Assembly (NCBI RefSeq): GCF_025847235.1 | Contig: NZ_JAOZEW010000015.1 | Location: 1-64,000, forward strand | DNA length: 64,000 nucleotides | Direction of reading: 5' to 3' | DNA from: Flavobacterium shii | GTDB lineage: Bacteria > Bacteroidota > Bacteroidia > Flavobacteriales > Flavobacteriaceae | Shown here: positions 45,010 to 53,958 of the stretch, in pieces | Position numbering within the stretch: position 1 is the first letter of the stretch | Layout of the letters: each line of letters opens with the position of its first letter | Notes under the pieces: model-generated | What the model saw: only the letters and a program-made list of their open reading frames with translations | Told to the model about the DNA's origin: nothing | The model's database searches: none | Translations under genes and position numbers: made by a program

Positions 45010-46242
45010 ATGATTACAAACATTAAAAGGTGGCTCTTTGCCAGCTTATTAATTACAGGTTTTCTCATTTTTACAAGTTGTAATGATGACGACCAATCTA
45101 CTGCTTACAATGCTAGTTATTTACCAAGTATTGACGCAACAAATTTACCGATTGGAAACAGATCTATGACAATGTTTGAAGATGACGAAAGTCCTTCAAA
45201 AATGTACGATAAGCAAGATCGTTGGTTTCGAGTAAATGAGCCTATGCAAGTAATTCAAAAAGGAAAAGATTCAGTACAGATTTCTCTTTATTCGCCTGTT
45301 GGACTTACAGATGTAAGAATCTATGCTAAATTGGCTAACTATGACAAGAAATTTTTGATTTATAATTTCACCAAAATCCCTGCTTTTCATCGTTCGTTTC
45401 ATCAAATTCCTATGGTCGCTGGAAAAAATGATTATTTACTGGAAACAGGAAATGCGGTTACAATTGATAAAATTACTGGTTTTTCTTCTGGTGCAATTGA
45501 ATTTTCGGTTGAGTCAAGTGATCCTTTATTTGCAAAATTCAAAAAAATTAAGTCTTCACATTTAGTTCAGTTCAATGATGGATATCATATTAACGAACTT
45601 GGTAAATATTTGCCAATGAATCCTGTTTTGGCTAAGGAGGCGATTGCAATGATTATTAACTATTCGTATGCCTTAAGCCACCCAATATACTACGATACCT
45701 TTATTAATTTTAACAGATATAAACAAGAGCAAGCTACTCAGGCGGGTACAGTTGTAAACGGAGCAACCGATTGGCATGGTAATAATGAAGATGTTGATGG
45801 AAAGTATGATTATCTTCCTAAAACCGAAATAGAGAAAATATATTGGAACTATCTTGACAATAGAACCGTTTATATGGCAATGGTAGGTGGCGATTCTGCT
45901 TGGGGAGGCGGTCCATTAGCTTCTCAATGGGAATCTGGTTATGTAACAGGTCATTGGGTTGGCGAAATGTCAGTTTGGTCGCATGAATATTCTCACCACA
46001 TTGGTTTCAGCCATAGTAGCAACTTAGCCAATAGTGGTGAAGGTGGTGGACAACAAGAAATGTTAACCCATTTTTACAAATACTTAATTTACCTAAAAGA
46101 CCTTCCTTTTACTGATCCAGAAGTATTAAAAGGATGGACCAAAACAAAATATCTTACTGGTACTTATAAAAAACCAGTTTTTAATATTAATCCAAAAAAC
46201 CCATTCTTATTAAAATATAAAGGAGATGGAAAATGGAATTAA
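45010..46242 (+). CDS. Lipoprotein with a metzincin-type zinc motif, family not recognised
   Basis: 410 aa. The signal peptide ends in Phe-Thr-Ser-Cys at about residue 24. Residues about 60-200 look like a beta-sandwich. A helical part follows, with His325-Glu326-Tyr-Ser-His329-His-Ile-Gly332-Phe-Ser-His335, an exact HExxHxxGxxH metzincin motif. A Met in Gln-Gln-Glu-Met-Leu-Thr-His (about 354) is a possible Met-turn, though the spacing is short for some families. It is therefore probably a surface zinc protease or another zinc hydrolase. The next gene's 5' region follows after 14 bp, so the two form a unit. I could not name the family. Confidence 0.65.
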   Translation: MITNIKRWLFASLLITGFLIFTSCNDDDQSTAYNASYLPSIDATNLPIGNRSMTMFEDDESPSKMYDKQDRWFRVNEPMQVIQKGKDSVQISLYSPVGLTDVRIYAKLANYDKKFLIYNFTKIPAFHRSFHQIPMVAGKNDYLLETGNAVTIDKITGFSSGAIEFSVESSDPLFAKFKKIKSSHLVQFNDGYHINELGKYLPMNPVLAKEAIAMIINYSYALSHPIYYDTFINFNRYKQEQATQAGTVVNGATDWHGNNEDVDGKYDYLPKTEIEKIYWNYLDNRTVYMAMVGGDSAWGGGPLASQWESGYVTGHWVGEMSVWSHEYSHHIGFSHSSNLANSGEGGGQQEMLTHFYKYLIYLKDLPFTDPEVLKGWTKTKYLTGTYKKPVFNINPKNPFLLKYKGDGKWN

Positions 46243-46256
46243 CATATCAAATCAAA

Positions 46257-47264
46257 ATGAATAAAATAATTTTTTTTATATTATTACTTTGCCTTTTTAC
46301 AAATTGCAGCAAAGATTCTTACGATGGAAATTCTCCAAATTCTAGTTATTATTACCCTACTGATGAAGCAACAATTACAGCAAGTCAAATTGGAAATGGA
46401 ACTGGAAAGTTTGATCCTAAGGGTATTGCTGTAGCAAATGGCAAATTGTATATATGTAATGGTGACGTACTTGAGGTTTTCAATGCTGAAACATTGGCTT
46501 ACATAAAAACAATAACAAACTACACCAAAGGAACTACTACAATTCCGTTAACGCAACTTTCTTCAGTATGTGTTGATAATGGCAGAATTTATATTGGAAG
46601 TGTTGAGTCCAGACTTTTTGTTATTGATGAAGTGACAAATGCTGGGATTAGTACAGTAGGAAACGGTCAGTGGTGGGAAACTTTTGTGCACGTTTTTGGA
46701 GTTGTAGTTAAGGACGGATTGGTATTTGTTAAAGAAAAAGAAACTAGTATTAAAGTTTTTGGAACATCACAAATTACCGATAAAAGTGAATGGGATTTAG
46801 CTCCTATTGCTAAATTAAATACCTTAAAAGGTTATGACGAAGTTTATTCAATGGATGTTGCAGATGGAAATTTAGTTGTAGCCGGGAGAAATGCAAAGGG
46901 ATATTTGTATTATAACATTGCTGGTATTCGTGCCAATGCTAAATTTTCGCTTGATAGTCCTATACAACCAGTAGTAACACCCTTTGGAGAGGCAAAACCC
47001 CTTGCTGTAGCTATTAGTACAGATTGGGCTATTACATCGGAAAATGTTGGGGACTTGAATTATCTACGTCTTTATCCTAAAAGAGAATTTATGGATAAAA
47101 TTTACAAGCCAAGAGTAAATGCTTCGGATGTTATGGGGGCAAATATTTTTGGAAGTATTGTAAGTACAGCACAACTTAATGATCGTCTTTTTTTAGCAGA
47201 TAATACAAATAAAAAAATAAGAATAATTAAGCTTAATCAATCAGCAATTACAGAGCAAAGATAA
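46257..47264 (+). CDS. Beta-propeller (NHL/YVTN-like) lipoprotein
   Basis: 335 aa from the ATG at 46257. An upstream in-frame ATG at 46233 lies inside the previous gene and would precede the signal peptide. The lipobox is Leu-Phe-Thr-Asn-Cys near residue 16. From about 45 on, repeating strands such as Gly-Lys-Phe-Asp-Pro-Lys-Gly-Ile-Ala-Val and Gly-Lys-Leu-Tyr-Ile-Cys-Asn suggest a propeller of six to seven blades. It has no visible catalytic motif. It is paired with the metzincin-motif lipoprotein, so it may be a binding or scaffold partner at the cell surface. Confidence 0.7.
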   Translation: MNKIIFFILLLCLFTNCSKDSYDGNSPNSSYYYPTDEATITASQIGNGTGKFDPKGIAVANGKLYICNGDVLEVFNAETLAYIKTITNYTKGTTTIPLTQLSSVCVDNGRIYIGSVESRLFVIDEVTNAGISTVGNGQWWETFVHVFGVVVKDGLVFVKEKETSIKVFGTSQITDKSEWDLAPIAKLNTLKGYDEVYSMDVADGNLVVAGRNAKGYLYYNIAGIRANAKFSLDSPIQPVVTPFGEAKPLAVAISTDWAITSENVGDLNYLRLYPKREFMDKIYKPRVNASDVMGANIFGSIVSTAQLNDRLFLADNTNKKIRIIKLNQSAITEQR

Positions 47265-47296
47265 ATTAGTCATATTTATAGAAGAGATTCCTATTT

Positions 47297-47322
47297 AAAA
47301 CCACTCATTTGAGTGGTTTTTT
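47297..47322 (+). terminator. Terminator after the lipoprotein pair
   Basis: A perfect 10-bp stem (47297-47306 with 47311-47320), a 4-nt loop and a T run, 32 bp past the stop codon. Confidence 0.85.
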
Positions 47323-47483
47323 ATTTTATGTATTTAGGCAAATAATGCATCCCGATTTTAATATGTAAAGCAAGGCTAGATTTTTTTGTGGTTATAAAGG
47401 TTTGATTATTTAGTTTTAATTCTAAATAGATATGTTTAAATTGCATACTCAATTTAATTCGGAATAATTAAAAAATATATTTT

Positions 47484-47856
47484 ATGAAAATCATTTTATC
47501 AATACTAGCATTTATTGTACTTGGGTTATCTCCAACTTATGCTCAAAAATATTTACAACCATCAAATAAGTATATGAAGGAATCTGTTAAAGGTGTTAGC
47601 GTTACATATAAAGACGGTTATATAATCATAAAAAATAATTCAAAATATGATTTGGGAGGTTTTGAATATTTCGGCTGATTATAGTGGATATAGCGATATA
47701 AATGGGATGGTATTTTTTGAAGATTTAGCAAAAGGAACTACCCAAAAACAGAAAATGGAATTTAGTACTTTTAAAGATGATAAACATATTGATTATAAAA
47801 CACTAAAACCCGAACTACTAACATTTTCTTATTTTAAAGCAGTAAGAGATAAATAA
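47484..47856 (+). pseudogene. Small secreted protein gene with a frameshift
   Basis: The first frame encodes a signal peptide (about 1-20, ending Thr-Tyr-Ala-Gln) and then a beta-rich segment up to a stop at 47678. The protein continues in the +1 frame from about 47650 (Ile-Ser-Ala-Asp-Tyr-Ser-Gly-Tyr-Ser-Asp) to 47856. Joining the frames near 47660-47675 gives a protein of about 124 aa with an even composition. A one-base indel in a run such as GGGAGG or TATTTCGG would explain it. It is either a real pseudogene or a sequencing error. I do not recognise the family. Confidence 0.65.
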
Positions 47857-47972
47857 TTGTAATATTTTAATGGTGAGTACTTTTTGATTATGTCTAATGA
47901 AATGTTACTAAATTTTATTTCGAGTGTAGTTAGTTTTAAAGTTACTTTGTAGTAAGATAATAGAAATAAAAA

Positions 47973-49490
47973 ATGGAAAAGACAGATAAAATATCAATTG
48001 CTACTGGGAGAAATCAATGGTTTATACTAGCTATTATTATCTGTACTATAATTCCTGTGGCTATTGATGCTACTATTTTGCATGTCGCTATTCCTACACT
48101 AACATTGTCTTTGGGAGCGTCAGGTAATGAAGTGCTTTGGATTATAGATGTCTACCCACTTATTATGGCAGGTTTGTTATTACCAATGGGAGTTTTGGGA
48201 GATAAAATTGGACATAAAAAATTACTGCTATTTGGGATAACTATATTTGGATTAGCATCATTTTTGGCTGGAGTTTCTTCTACACCAACATTTCTGATTT
48301 TATCACGTGGATTTTTGGCATTAGGAGGAGCAATGATAATGCCAGTTACTCTTGCTATAATTAGTCAAACATTTACAGATGATGTAAAACGTGGTACAGC
48401 ATTGGGAATTTGGGCAGCCATAGGTACTGCTGGAGCTGCAGTAGGCCCTGTTATTGGCGGGATCATTGTTGAAAATTATTGGTGGGGAGCGGTATTTTTA
48501 ATTAATATTCCGTTAATTTTAATTGTTATTCCATTAATATGGATTGGTATTCCAAAAGGAATATCAAATCCTAATAAGCTTTGGGTTTTAAAAGATGCAG
48601 CTTTAGTATTAATTGGTGTAATTTTATTTGTTTATAGTATTAAAACTGTTTTTAAAGAGGGACATCCTTTATGGATAAGTATTGTCATTGGAATAGTAGG
48701 ATTTATCTTTTTGCGATTGTTTTTTAAAAAACAAAAGATATCATCTTCACCAATGATAGACATGGAATTGTTGCAAGACAGAAGAATTCTTTTGGGAATG
48801 TTGTTATGTTTTGTTCCAATGTCGGTTATCGTAGGTTTTGAGTTTTTATTGGCACAAGAACTTCAATTTGTGCATAAATTAAGTCCGATAAACGCAGGAT
48901 TATTCATGCTTCCATTTGTAGCATCTTCAGCTATAGCCGGACCAATTACTGGGGCAATAATGCAGAGAATTGGTTTCAGAAATGTTATAATTACCGTATT
49001 GTCTTTATCATCATTGTCTTTCTTTATGTTAAGTCGTCTAAATTTTAGTTCGCTTACAGGTAGTTTATTATTTTGGTTAATAACTTTAGGATTTAGTCTA
49101 GGTATGGTATTAGTAGCTGCAACAACAGCTATTATGTCTGCTGCGCCATTGGATAAAGCAGGAATGGCTGGTTCTATGGAATCGATCTCTTATGAACTTG
49201 GAACTGGATTAGGGATTACTTTTTTCGGAATTATATTATCTCAAATTTTTATTAAAAAGTTTGTCATCAGTGAGGAGTTGTTAATTGAATTACCAAAACA
49301 AGTGAATAATTCGATTGGTGATGCAATGATTGTTGCGAATGAAATAGGAGGTGAGAAAGCCGAGATAATAAAGAAAGCTGCCATGACTGCTTTTCAAGAT
49401 GCGCATAATATCGTTTTAATTTTGGCAGGATCTGTATTGGCTATTTTAACCTTGATTTTGGTATTTATATTGCCTAAAGAAAAGAAGTAA
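47973..49490 (+). CDS. DHA2-family MFS drug exporter (14 TM, SmvA/QacA-like)
   Basis: 505 aa with about 14 hydrophobic segments. Early motifs are typical of the DHA2 family: Leu-Trp-Ile-Ile-Asp-Val-Tyr-Pro-Leu in TM2 and Gly-Asp-Lys-Ile-Gly-His-Lys-Lys-Leu after it. An antiporter motif with Gly-Pro-Val-Ile-Gly-Gly lies in TM5. Asp31 in TM1 (Ala-Ile-Asp-Ala-Thr) is the membrane acid seen in the SmvA and QacA branch, which exports cationic biocides and dyes by proton antiport. It is monocistronic, followed by a short gene remnant. The actual substrate is unknown. Confidence 0.85.
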   Translation: MEKTDKISIATGRNQWFILAIIICTIIPVAIDATILHVAIPTLTLSLGASGNEVLWIIDVYPLIMAGLLLPMGVLGDKIGHKKLLLFGITIFGLASFLAGVSSTPTFLILSRGFLALGGAMIMPVTLAIISQTFTDDVKRGTALGIWAAIGTAGAAVGPVIGGIIVENYWWGAVFLINIPLILIVIPLIWIGIPKGISNPNKLWVLKDAALVLIGVILFVYSIKTVFKEGHPLWISIVIGIVGFIFLRLFFKKQKISSSPMIDMELLQDRRILLGMLLCFVPMSVIVGFEFLLAQELQFVHKLSPINAGLFMLPFVASSAIAGPITGAIMQRIGFRNVIITVLSLSSLSFFMLSRLNFSSLTGSLLFWLITLGFSLGMVLVAATTAIMSAAPLDKAGMAGSMESISYELGTGLGITFFGIILSQIFIKKFVISEELLIELPKQVNNSIGDAMIVANEIGGEKAEIIKKAAMTAFQDAHNIVLILAGSVLAILTLILVFILPKEKK

Positions 49491-49491
49491 A

Positions 49492-49605
49492 GTCACTTAC
49501 ATCTTTGTTCTTAAAGCATCTTATCCAGCAGGAAATGAAGAAGGTATTTATAATGTTGATTATGATATTAATTGGAAAGAGTTACCAAAATACAAAAATA
49601 AATAG
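49492..49605 (+). pseudogene. 3' remnant of an unidentified gene
   Basis: An open frame of 37 codons plus stop directly after the MFS stop, with no start codon. The translation is protein-like (Tyr-Pro-Ala-Gly-Asn-Glu-Glu-Gly, then Asp-Tyr-Asp-Ile-Asn-Trp-Lys-Glu-Leu-Pro-Lys-Tyr) with no runs of Lys or Phe typical of AT-rich noise. It is probably the tail of a deleted gene, perhaps cut when the neighbouring genes were inserted. The family is not recognised. Confidence 0.45.
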
Positions 49606-49722
49606 TAAAAAAATATGTCTGGATTAACTCTCTAAATTTTTTTTTTGTCCTGTTATTTATAAATGAGATTGTTAACTTTGTTTTGTTCTAATATAATTTT
49701 AATTTTTTAAACAATAAAAATT

Positions 49723-50184
49723 ATGGATAATCAAGATTTTACCACAATTATTTTAGTAGACCAAAATCCAAAAGAAGTATTTGATGCAATCAATAATGTT
49801 CGAGGTTGGTGGTCTGAAGAAATCGAAGGAGATACAAATAAATTGGGGGATGTGTTCACCTACCATTATAAAGACGTTCATATTTGTAAGGCGAAATTAA
49901 TAGAAGTTGTTCCTAATAAAAGAGTTGTTTGGGATGTTTTGGAAAATTATTTTAGTTTCACTGAAGATAAAAGCGAATGGATAGGGACACAAGTTATTTT
50001 TGAAATTCATACTAAAGGCAACAAGACCGAAATTCGTTTTACGCACCATGGTCTGGTTCCTGACTATGAATGCTATGATATTTGTTTTAACGCTTGGACC
50101 AATTATATAAATAGCAGTTTATACAATTTAATTACTACAGGTAAAGGTACTCCTAATCCGAAAGATGAAGTAGATAGTAATTAA
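49723..50184 (+). CDS. SRPBCC (AHSA1-like) domain protein
   Basis: 153 aa forming a single SRPBCC/AHSA1 domain: Asp-Gln-Asn-Pro-Lys-Glu-Val-Phe-Asp-Ala-Ile near the start, Trp-Trp-Ser, a Tyr-His-Tyr central strand and a C-terminal amphipathic helix (Phe-Asn-Ala-Trp-Thr-Asn-Tyr-Ile). The fold makes a hydrophobic ligand cavity. Members include Hsp90 activators, aromatase/cyclase-like proteins and toxin- or stress-linked proteins. It is cytosolic with no operon partner. The function is not determined. Confidence 0.85.
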   Translation: MDNQDFTTIILVDQNPKEVFDAINNVRGWWSEEIEGDTNKLGDVFTYHYKDVHICKAKLIEVVPNKRVVWDVLENYFSFTEDKSEWIGTQVIFEIHTKGNKTEIRFTHHGLVPDYECYDICFNAWTNYINSSLYNLITTGKGTPNPKDEVDSN

Positions 50185-50200
50185 TTTACATGAGTTGTTT

Positions 50201-50280
50201 TAATTATATAAGTATAAGTTCATTTAAGTTTTATACTCATTAGTCGGGCTTATATTTACTTGCATAACTTATATTGTTAA
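50201..50280. repeat. Degenerate third copy of the 90-bp inverted-repeat element
   Basis: The left half contains TATAAGTATAAGTTCATTTAAG, similar to the left arm at 10694-10783 with a small deletion. The right half contains CTTATATTTACTT and CTTATATTGTTAA, similar to the right arm. Its centre differs. It lies between the SRPBCC and VanX-like genes. Confidence 0.45.
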
Positions 50281-50319
50281 CTTTTTGTTTACTTTTACTT
50301 TCACAAGAAACTTCCAATT

Positions 50320-50985
50320 ATGCAAATCAAAGTAACTTCATCTCTCAATTTTATTTTTTTTATAAGTACTCTTTTCTTTGTTGTTCCTATAAATGCTCAA
50401 AATGAAACCTATGCAAGTGATGTTAAACAGGTTATCGTAGATACGACTTTCGTTAATTTAAAAGATTACAGTAAGGATTTTGTGTATGATATGAAGTATG
50501 CTACAGAAGATAATTTTCTTAAAGCTAAGGTTTATGATTGTGCCGAATGTTATTTGCGTTTAAAAACAGTAAAAGCATTAGTAGAAGCGAATAAAAGCTT
50601 TATGAAGAAAGGATATAAAATCAAATTGTTTGATTGTTACAGGCCTTTATTTATTCAAAAAAGGATGTGGGAAATAGTTTCAAACCCCAAGTATGTAGCC
50701 GATCCAAAAAAAGGCTCCATCCATAATAGAGGAGGAGCCGTAGATATTACTCTTGTTGATCGTAACGGTAAGGAATTGGATATGGGAACTCCTTTTGATT
50801 TTTTCGGTAAAGAAGCCAGTCATAATTATACCGATTTATCGGATACTGTGAAAGCCAATCGACAATTATTGAAAAAAATAATGATAAAATACAATTTCAA
50901 TTCCTTTGATTCGGAGTGGTGGCATTATAATTTAAAAGCAGGTTTAAATGACAAAGTTTCGAATACAAAGTGGAATTGCGATTAA
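50320..50985 (+). CDS. VanX-like D-Ala-D-Ala dipeptidase (M15D), secreted
   Basis: 221 aa with a signal peptide (about 1-26). The M15D zinc motif is present: Ser-Ile-His-Asn-Arg-Gly-Gly-Ala-Val-Asp near 145 and Ser-Glu-Trp-Trp-His near 205, with the conserved Tyr-Arg-Pro in Asp-Cys-Tyr-Arg-Pro. Enzymes of this family split D-Ala-D-Ala. The signal peptide argues against a vancomycin-resistance role, since VanX is cytosolic, and fits periplasmic recycling of D-Ala-D-Ala from peptidoglycan or peptides, as for E. coli DdpX-type use. It is not adjacent to the peptidoglycan locus but thematically linked. It converges with the next gene with only 1 bp between the stops. Confidence 0.88.
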   Translation: MQIKVTSSLNFIFFISTLFFVVPINAQNETYASDVKQVIVDTTFVNLKDYSKDFVYDMKYATEDNFLKAKVYDCAECYLRLKTVKALVEANKSFMKKGYKIKLFDCYRPLFIQKRMWEIVSNPKYVADPKKGSIHNRGGAVDITLVDRNGKELDMGTPFDFFGKEASHNYTDLSDTVKANRQLLKKIMIKYNFNSFDSEWWHYNLKAGLNDKVSNTKWNCD

Positions 50986-50986
50986 A

Positions 50987-51553
50987 TTATTCTACACATC
51001 TTATATTATCCATAAAAAATGTTTCAGGGCGATATACCTTGTTATTTAATTCTGATGTGAATTCTTTTTTCATGACATAATCTTCAGTATCGGTTAAGTA
51101 TTTGATACGTATCATGGAGATAGGAGAGGTTTTTAAATCTTGAAAATTATCTTTTAAAAACATAAAAGTACCTGGCGTTACTCGGTTATCAAAGCCTTTG
51201 TCATCACGAATTAATGATCCGCAATTTTCTTGGTCAATATGAATTAAAGTTACTATTCTTCCATTACTTAATTGTAAAAATAATTTTGAATTCTTGTCAA
51301 AGCAATTTGCTTTAGTAAAATCTTTACTTTTTTTAATCATTTGCACATTTAGTGTTGGTAAACCATCTGTTTGTGCCAAAGAAAAGAAGACATAACTCGC
51401 AGTTCCTGCAAAGTTTTTTTCGGAAATCATTGTTTCTTTGGTAGCTTTATAAGTTCCTAAAGAATCGGTAACGTTTACAGAGTATTCGCAATCTTTTTGG
51501 GCAAATAAATTAAATGTTAATAAGAAGAAAGTTAAAGTAATTAGTTGTTTCAT
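50987..51553 (-). CDS. Secreted protein of unknown function
   Basis: 188 aa with a signal peptide (about 1-19, ending Phe-Ala-Gln). The mature part is predicted beta-rich with several cysteines (near 22, 86, 111 and 186) that could form disulfides. No family recognised. It starts 4 bp after the THUMP-like methyltransferase stop, so it is the last gene of a three-gene run AI-2E permease - methyltransferase - this gene. Confidence 0.65.
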   Translation of the reverse strand: MKQLITLTFFLLTFNLFAQKDCEYSVNVTDSLGTYKATKETMISEKNFAGTASYVFFSLAQTDGLPTLNVQMIKKSKDFTKANCFDKNSKLFLQLSNGRIVTLIHIDQENCGSLIRDDKGFDNRVTPGTFMFLKDNFQDLKTSPISMIRIKYLTDTEDYVMKKEFTSELNNKVYRPETFFMDNIRCVE

Positions 51554-51557
51554 TTGG

Positions 51558-52736
51558 TTATATTTTTTTACAAATTAAAACTATTTTATTGTCATTTTTA
51601 TCAGTTGTAAAAAAACAATATGAATTTCCACCATCTTTTATTTTCCATTTTTTTCGAATGGTTTCTACGTTATCAGGAAAATTCCTAGTAGTGATATTTG
51701 CCTGTTTATTGGAGAGGTATAATTTTATTTCATTTTTGGTGTACGAAATAGTGTTTTGAATCTCAAATGCTCTTCCGGGAAATTCAATTAAATCATCTGA
51801 AGTGTATAAATGGGAATGTTTGTGGAGCTTGTCTATTTTATAAATAGAACTCACTTCATCAAATCCTCCCGATTTCATAATTGCACTATTGGGTTCATAT
51901 AAATATTTTTTGGGAAGCTCGTAATTTACAAATTCAGGTTCTTCATTTAATGCAAATTCAAAAGTATCTGTTTTGACCTTTAGAATATTAGCAGTTTTTA
52001 ATGTTATTTTACCAAAATAGTCTTTGTGTATCTCCCATAATAATTCTTTAACCTCATTTTCGAGAGCAATTATATGAATGTTTTTTACATTTTTTAGTTC
52101 AGCTAGTCCAGCAGAAATGTCAAGTAAAGGAGCAGTTTTTATTAAGATAGAATTTGAATTTGTAAAATAGAAATCTAATAAATCAGGTACGTTCGGCAAG
52201 CAATCTTTTAGCATGAATACTTTTCCTTTCGCATCATTTCGTCGGGAAGGATCAATATAAATCCAATCCCATTTTTTATTTAGTTTTTTTAAAACATCAA
52301 AGCTATCTTCGGCATAACAAGTGCAATTGTTAACTTTTAATTGGTTAAAATTGTGCTGCACAATTGCCGATAAATCCTTGTTTATTTCGCAATGTACAAC
52401 TAGTTTTGTTTTTTGGGAGAAATAATAGTCATCTACGCCAAAGCCACCGGTTAAGTCTATCAGGCTTTCGCCCGAAACTAAATTGGCTTTATATTCGGCT
52501 GTTTTTTCTGATGACGTTTGTTCAACAGATATTTTACTTGGGTAGATTATATTTTCGGTAGCAAACCAAGTCGGTAATTTGTCTTTTGCTTTAGCTTTAG
52601 CTTCAATTTGATTTAATATAGTTATCCATTCTATTTCCGGAAAGGGATTTTTTTGAAGAGCTAATTTTGGAATAGATTCATTAACTTTTTTATTTATAAA
52701 ATCCTGAACAGAATTATGTAAAAGGGATAAACTCAA
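51558..52736 (-). CDS. Class I SAM-dependent methyltransferase with THUMP-like domain
   Basis: 392 aa. An N-terminal helical region (1-80) precedes a Rossmann methyltransferase with Leu-Thr-Gly-Gly-Phe-Gly-Val-Asp (SAM motif I, about 94-101), an acidic Cys-Glu-Ile-Asn after the second strand and Tyr-Ile-Asp-Pro-Ser-Arg-Arg at motif IV. The C-terminal part (from about 280) matches the THUMP-like domain that accompanies this family. The target is probably RNA, but the site is unknown. The start lies 2 bp past the stop codon of the AI-2E family gene, indicating co-transcription. Confidence 0.82.
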   Translation of the reverse strand: MSLSLLHNSVQDFINKKVNESIPKLALQKNPFPEIEWITILNQIEAKAKAKDKLPTWFATENIIYPSKISVEQTSSEKTAEYKANLVSGESLIDLTGGFGVDDYYFSQKTKLVVHCEINKDLSAIVQHNFNQLKVNNCTCYAEDSFDVLKKLNKKWDWIYIDPSRRNDAKGKVFMLKDCLPNVPDLLDFYFTNSNSILIKTAPLLDISAGLAELKNVKNIHIIALENEVKELLWEIHKDYFGKITLKTANILKVKTDTFEFALNEEPEFVNYELPKKYLYEPNSAIMKSGGFDEVSSIYKIDKLHKHSHLYTSDDLIEFPGRAFEIQNTISYTKNEIKLYLSNKQANITTRNFPDNVETIRKKWKIKDGGNSYCFFTTDKNDNKIVLICKKI

Positions 52737-52738
52737 AA

Positions 52739-53830
52739 CTATATTTTTTCGGTTAATACAATAACAACTTTATTGTTTGGAAAAAATTCTTTGGCTATAA
52801 CTTTAAGGCAGGTATAAAATGGAATTGCAATAATCATTCCGACGATTCCAAAAGTTATTCCGCTTATTAAAGTAATTAAAAATATTTCCAGCGGATGCGA
52901 ATTTACACTTTTTGATGAAATAATTGGTTGACTTACGTTATTATCAATCGCTTGAACTACTAAAAAGCCTACTACAATGTATATTGTTTTTGGTAAAATT
53001 TCAGTTTGAAAATCACCACCAATTAAACTTAGCATCGTTAAAATAGCGGCAAGTATAGTTCCGATTATAGGACCAACATATGGAATGATGTTTAGAACAG
53101 CACATAAAAAGGCAATTACAAAAGCATTTTCACTTCCAAAAATAACAAGCACAATGAAATATAGTATGAATACCACGGTTAATTGTAGTAACAAGCCTAT
53201 AAAATAGCGTGTTAATAGGTGGTTGATTTTGGTAATTGAGTTTAATATTTTATCTTCATTTTTATCTGGTAACACCCTCTTTGCATTTTCTTTAAATATG
53301 CTTTGATCTTTAATAAAGAAAAAAGTAATAAAGAATACAGAAACCAGTCCCATTCCAAAACCAGCCAGCATATTTACGATAGAATTAATGAAAGCAGTAA
53401 AATAGCTAAAATCGAGTTTTGAGGTTATTTCAGGTTTCTTTAATAAAGTTTGCCAGTCGAGGTGCTGTAAATTGAAATAGCTCTCAAAATCGCGTTCTAT
53501 CAATAAAAATTGTTTTTGGAGACTGTCAGTATCTAACAGGGAAAGATTATTTGCCTGAGAGATGATTAAGGGGACAAATAATAATATGAAACCAATCATC
53601 ATTAATATAAAAAATACGATAGTTGTTATGGCAGCAAAGGAACTATTGAATTTTAATTTTTCTTTTAAGAATTTTACAAATGGGTTTGCTATTAAACACA
53701 AGATTAGGGATACACATAGGTATACAATTACAGTTTGAACTTGATATAAAAAATACAAAATAAGAGATACACCCAGTATAGTTGTTATGGCCCTTAAAAT
53801 CCCGTTTGAAATTACTTTAGATGTAATCAT
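52739..53830 (-). CDS. AI-2E family (YdiK/PerM-like) membrane permease
   Basis: 363 aa with about eight membrane segments and a large periplasmic stretch between the third and fourth (about 100-145), typical of the AI-2E transporter family. The late segment Ile-Pro-Tyr-Val-Gly-Pro-Ile-Ile-Gly is a family hallmark. Members export diverse solutes, including Na+/H+ exchange and autoinducer-2; the substrate here is unknown. Confidence 0.88.
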   Translation of the reverse strand: MITSKVISNGILRAITTILGVSLILYFLYQVQTVIVYLCVSLILCLIANPFVKFLKEKLKFNSSFAAITTIVFFILMMIGFILLFVPLIISQANNLSLLDTDSLQKQFLLIERDFESYFNLQHLDWQTLLKKPEITSKLDFSYFTAFINSIVNMLAGFGMGLVSVFFITFFFIKDQSIFKENAKRVLPDKNEDKILNSITKINHLLTRYFIGLLLQLTVVFILYFIVLVIFGSENAFVIAFLCAVLNIIPYVGPIIGTILAAILTMLSLIGGDFQTEILPKTIYIVVGFLVVQAIDNNVSQPIISSKSVNSHPLEIFLITLISGITFGIVGMIIAIPFYTCLKVIAKEFFPNNKVVIVLTEKI

Positions 53831-53894
53831 AGTTTATTTTCTTTAGAGCATAAATATAGAAAAAAGAAGGGAAAGATTACATTCTTAAAATAAA

Positions 53895-53922
53895 AAAAGC
53901 GAGATATTTAAATCTCGCTTTT
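53895..53922 (-). terminator. Terminator after the M43 protease gene
   Basis: An 11-bp stem (53895-53905 with 53912-53922), a 6-nt loop and a T run on the minus strand. It lies 37 bp past the stop codon of the M43 protease gene. Confidence 0.85.
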
Positions 53923-53958
53923 AATAATTATTAACTCATTAAATTATTAGTTTTTATT

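Noticed and set aside
46233..46256. Upstream ATG for the propeller lipoprotein
   Set aside because: It overlaps the previous gene and would bury the lipoprotein signal; the ATG at 46257 fits.
50320..50985. Vancomycin-resistance vanX
   Set aside because: The protein has a signal peptide and no vanHA or vanRS genes are nearby, so a periplasmic D,D-dipeptidase is more likely.
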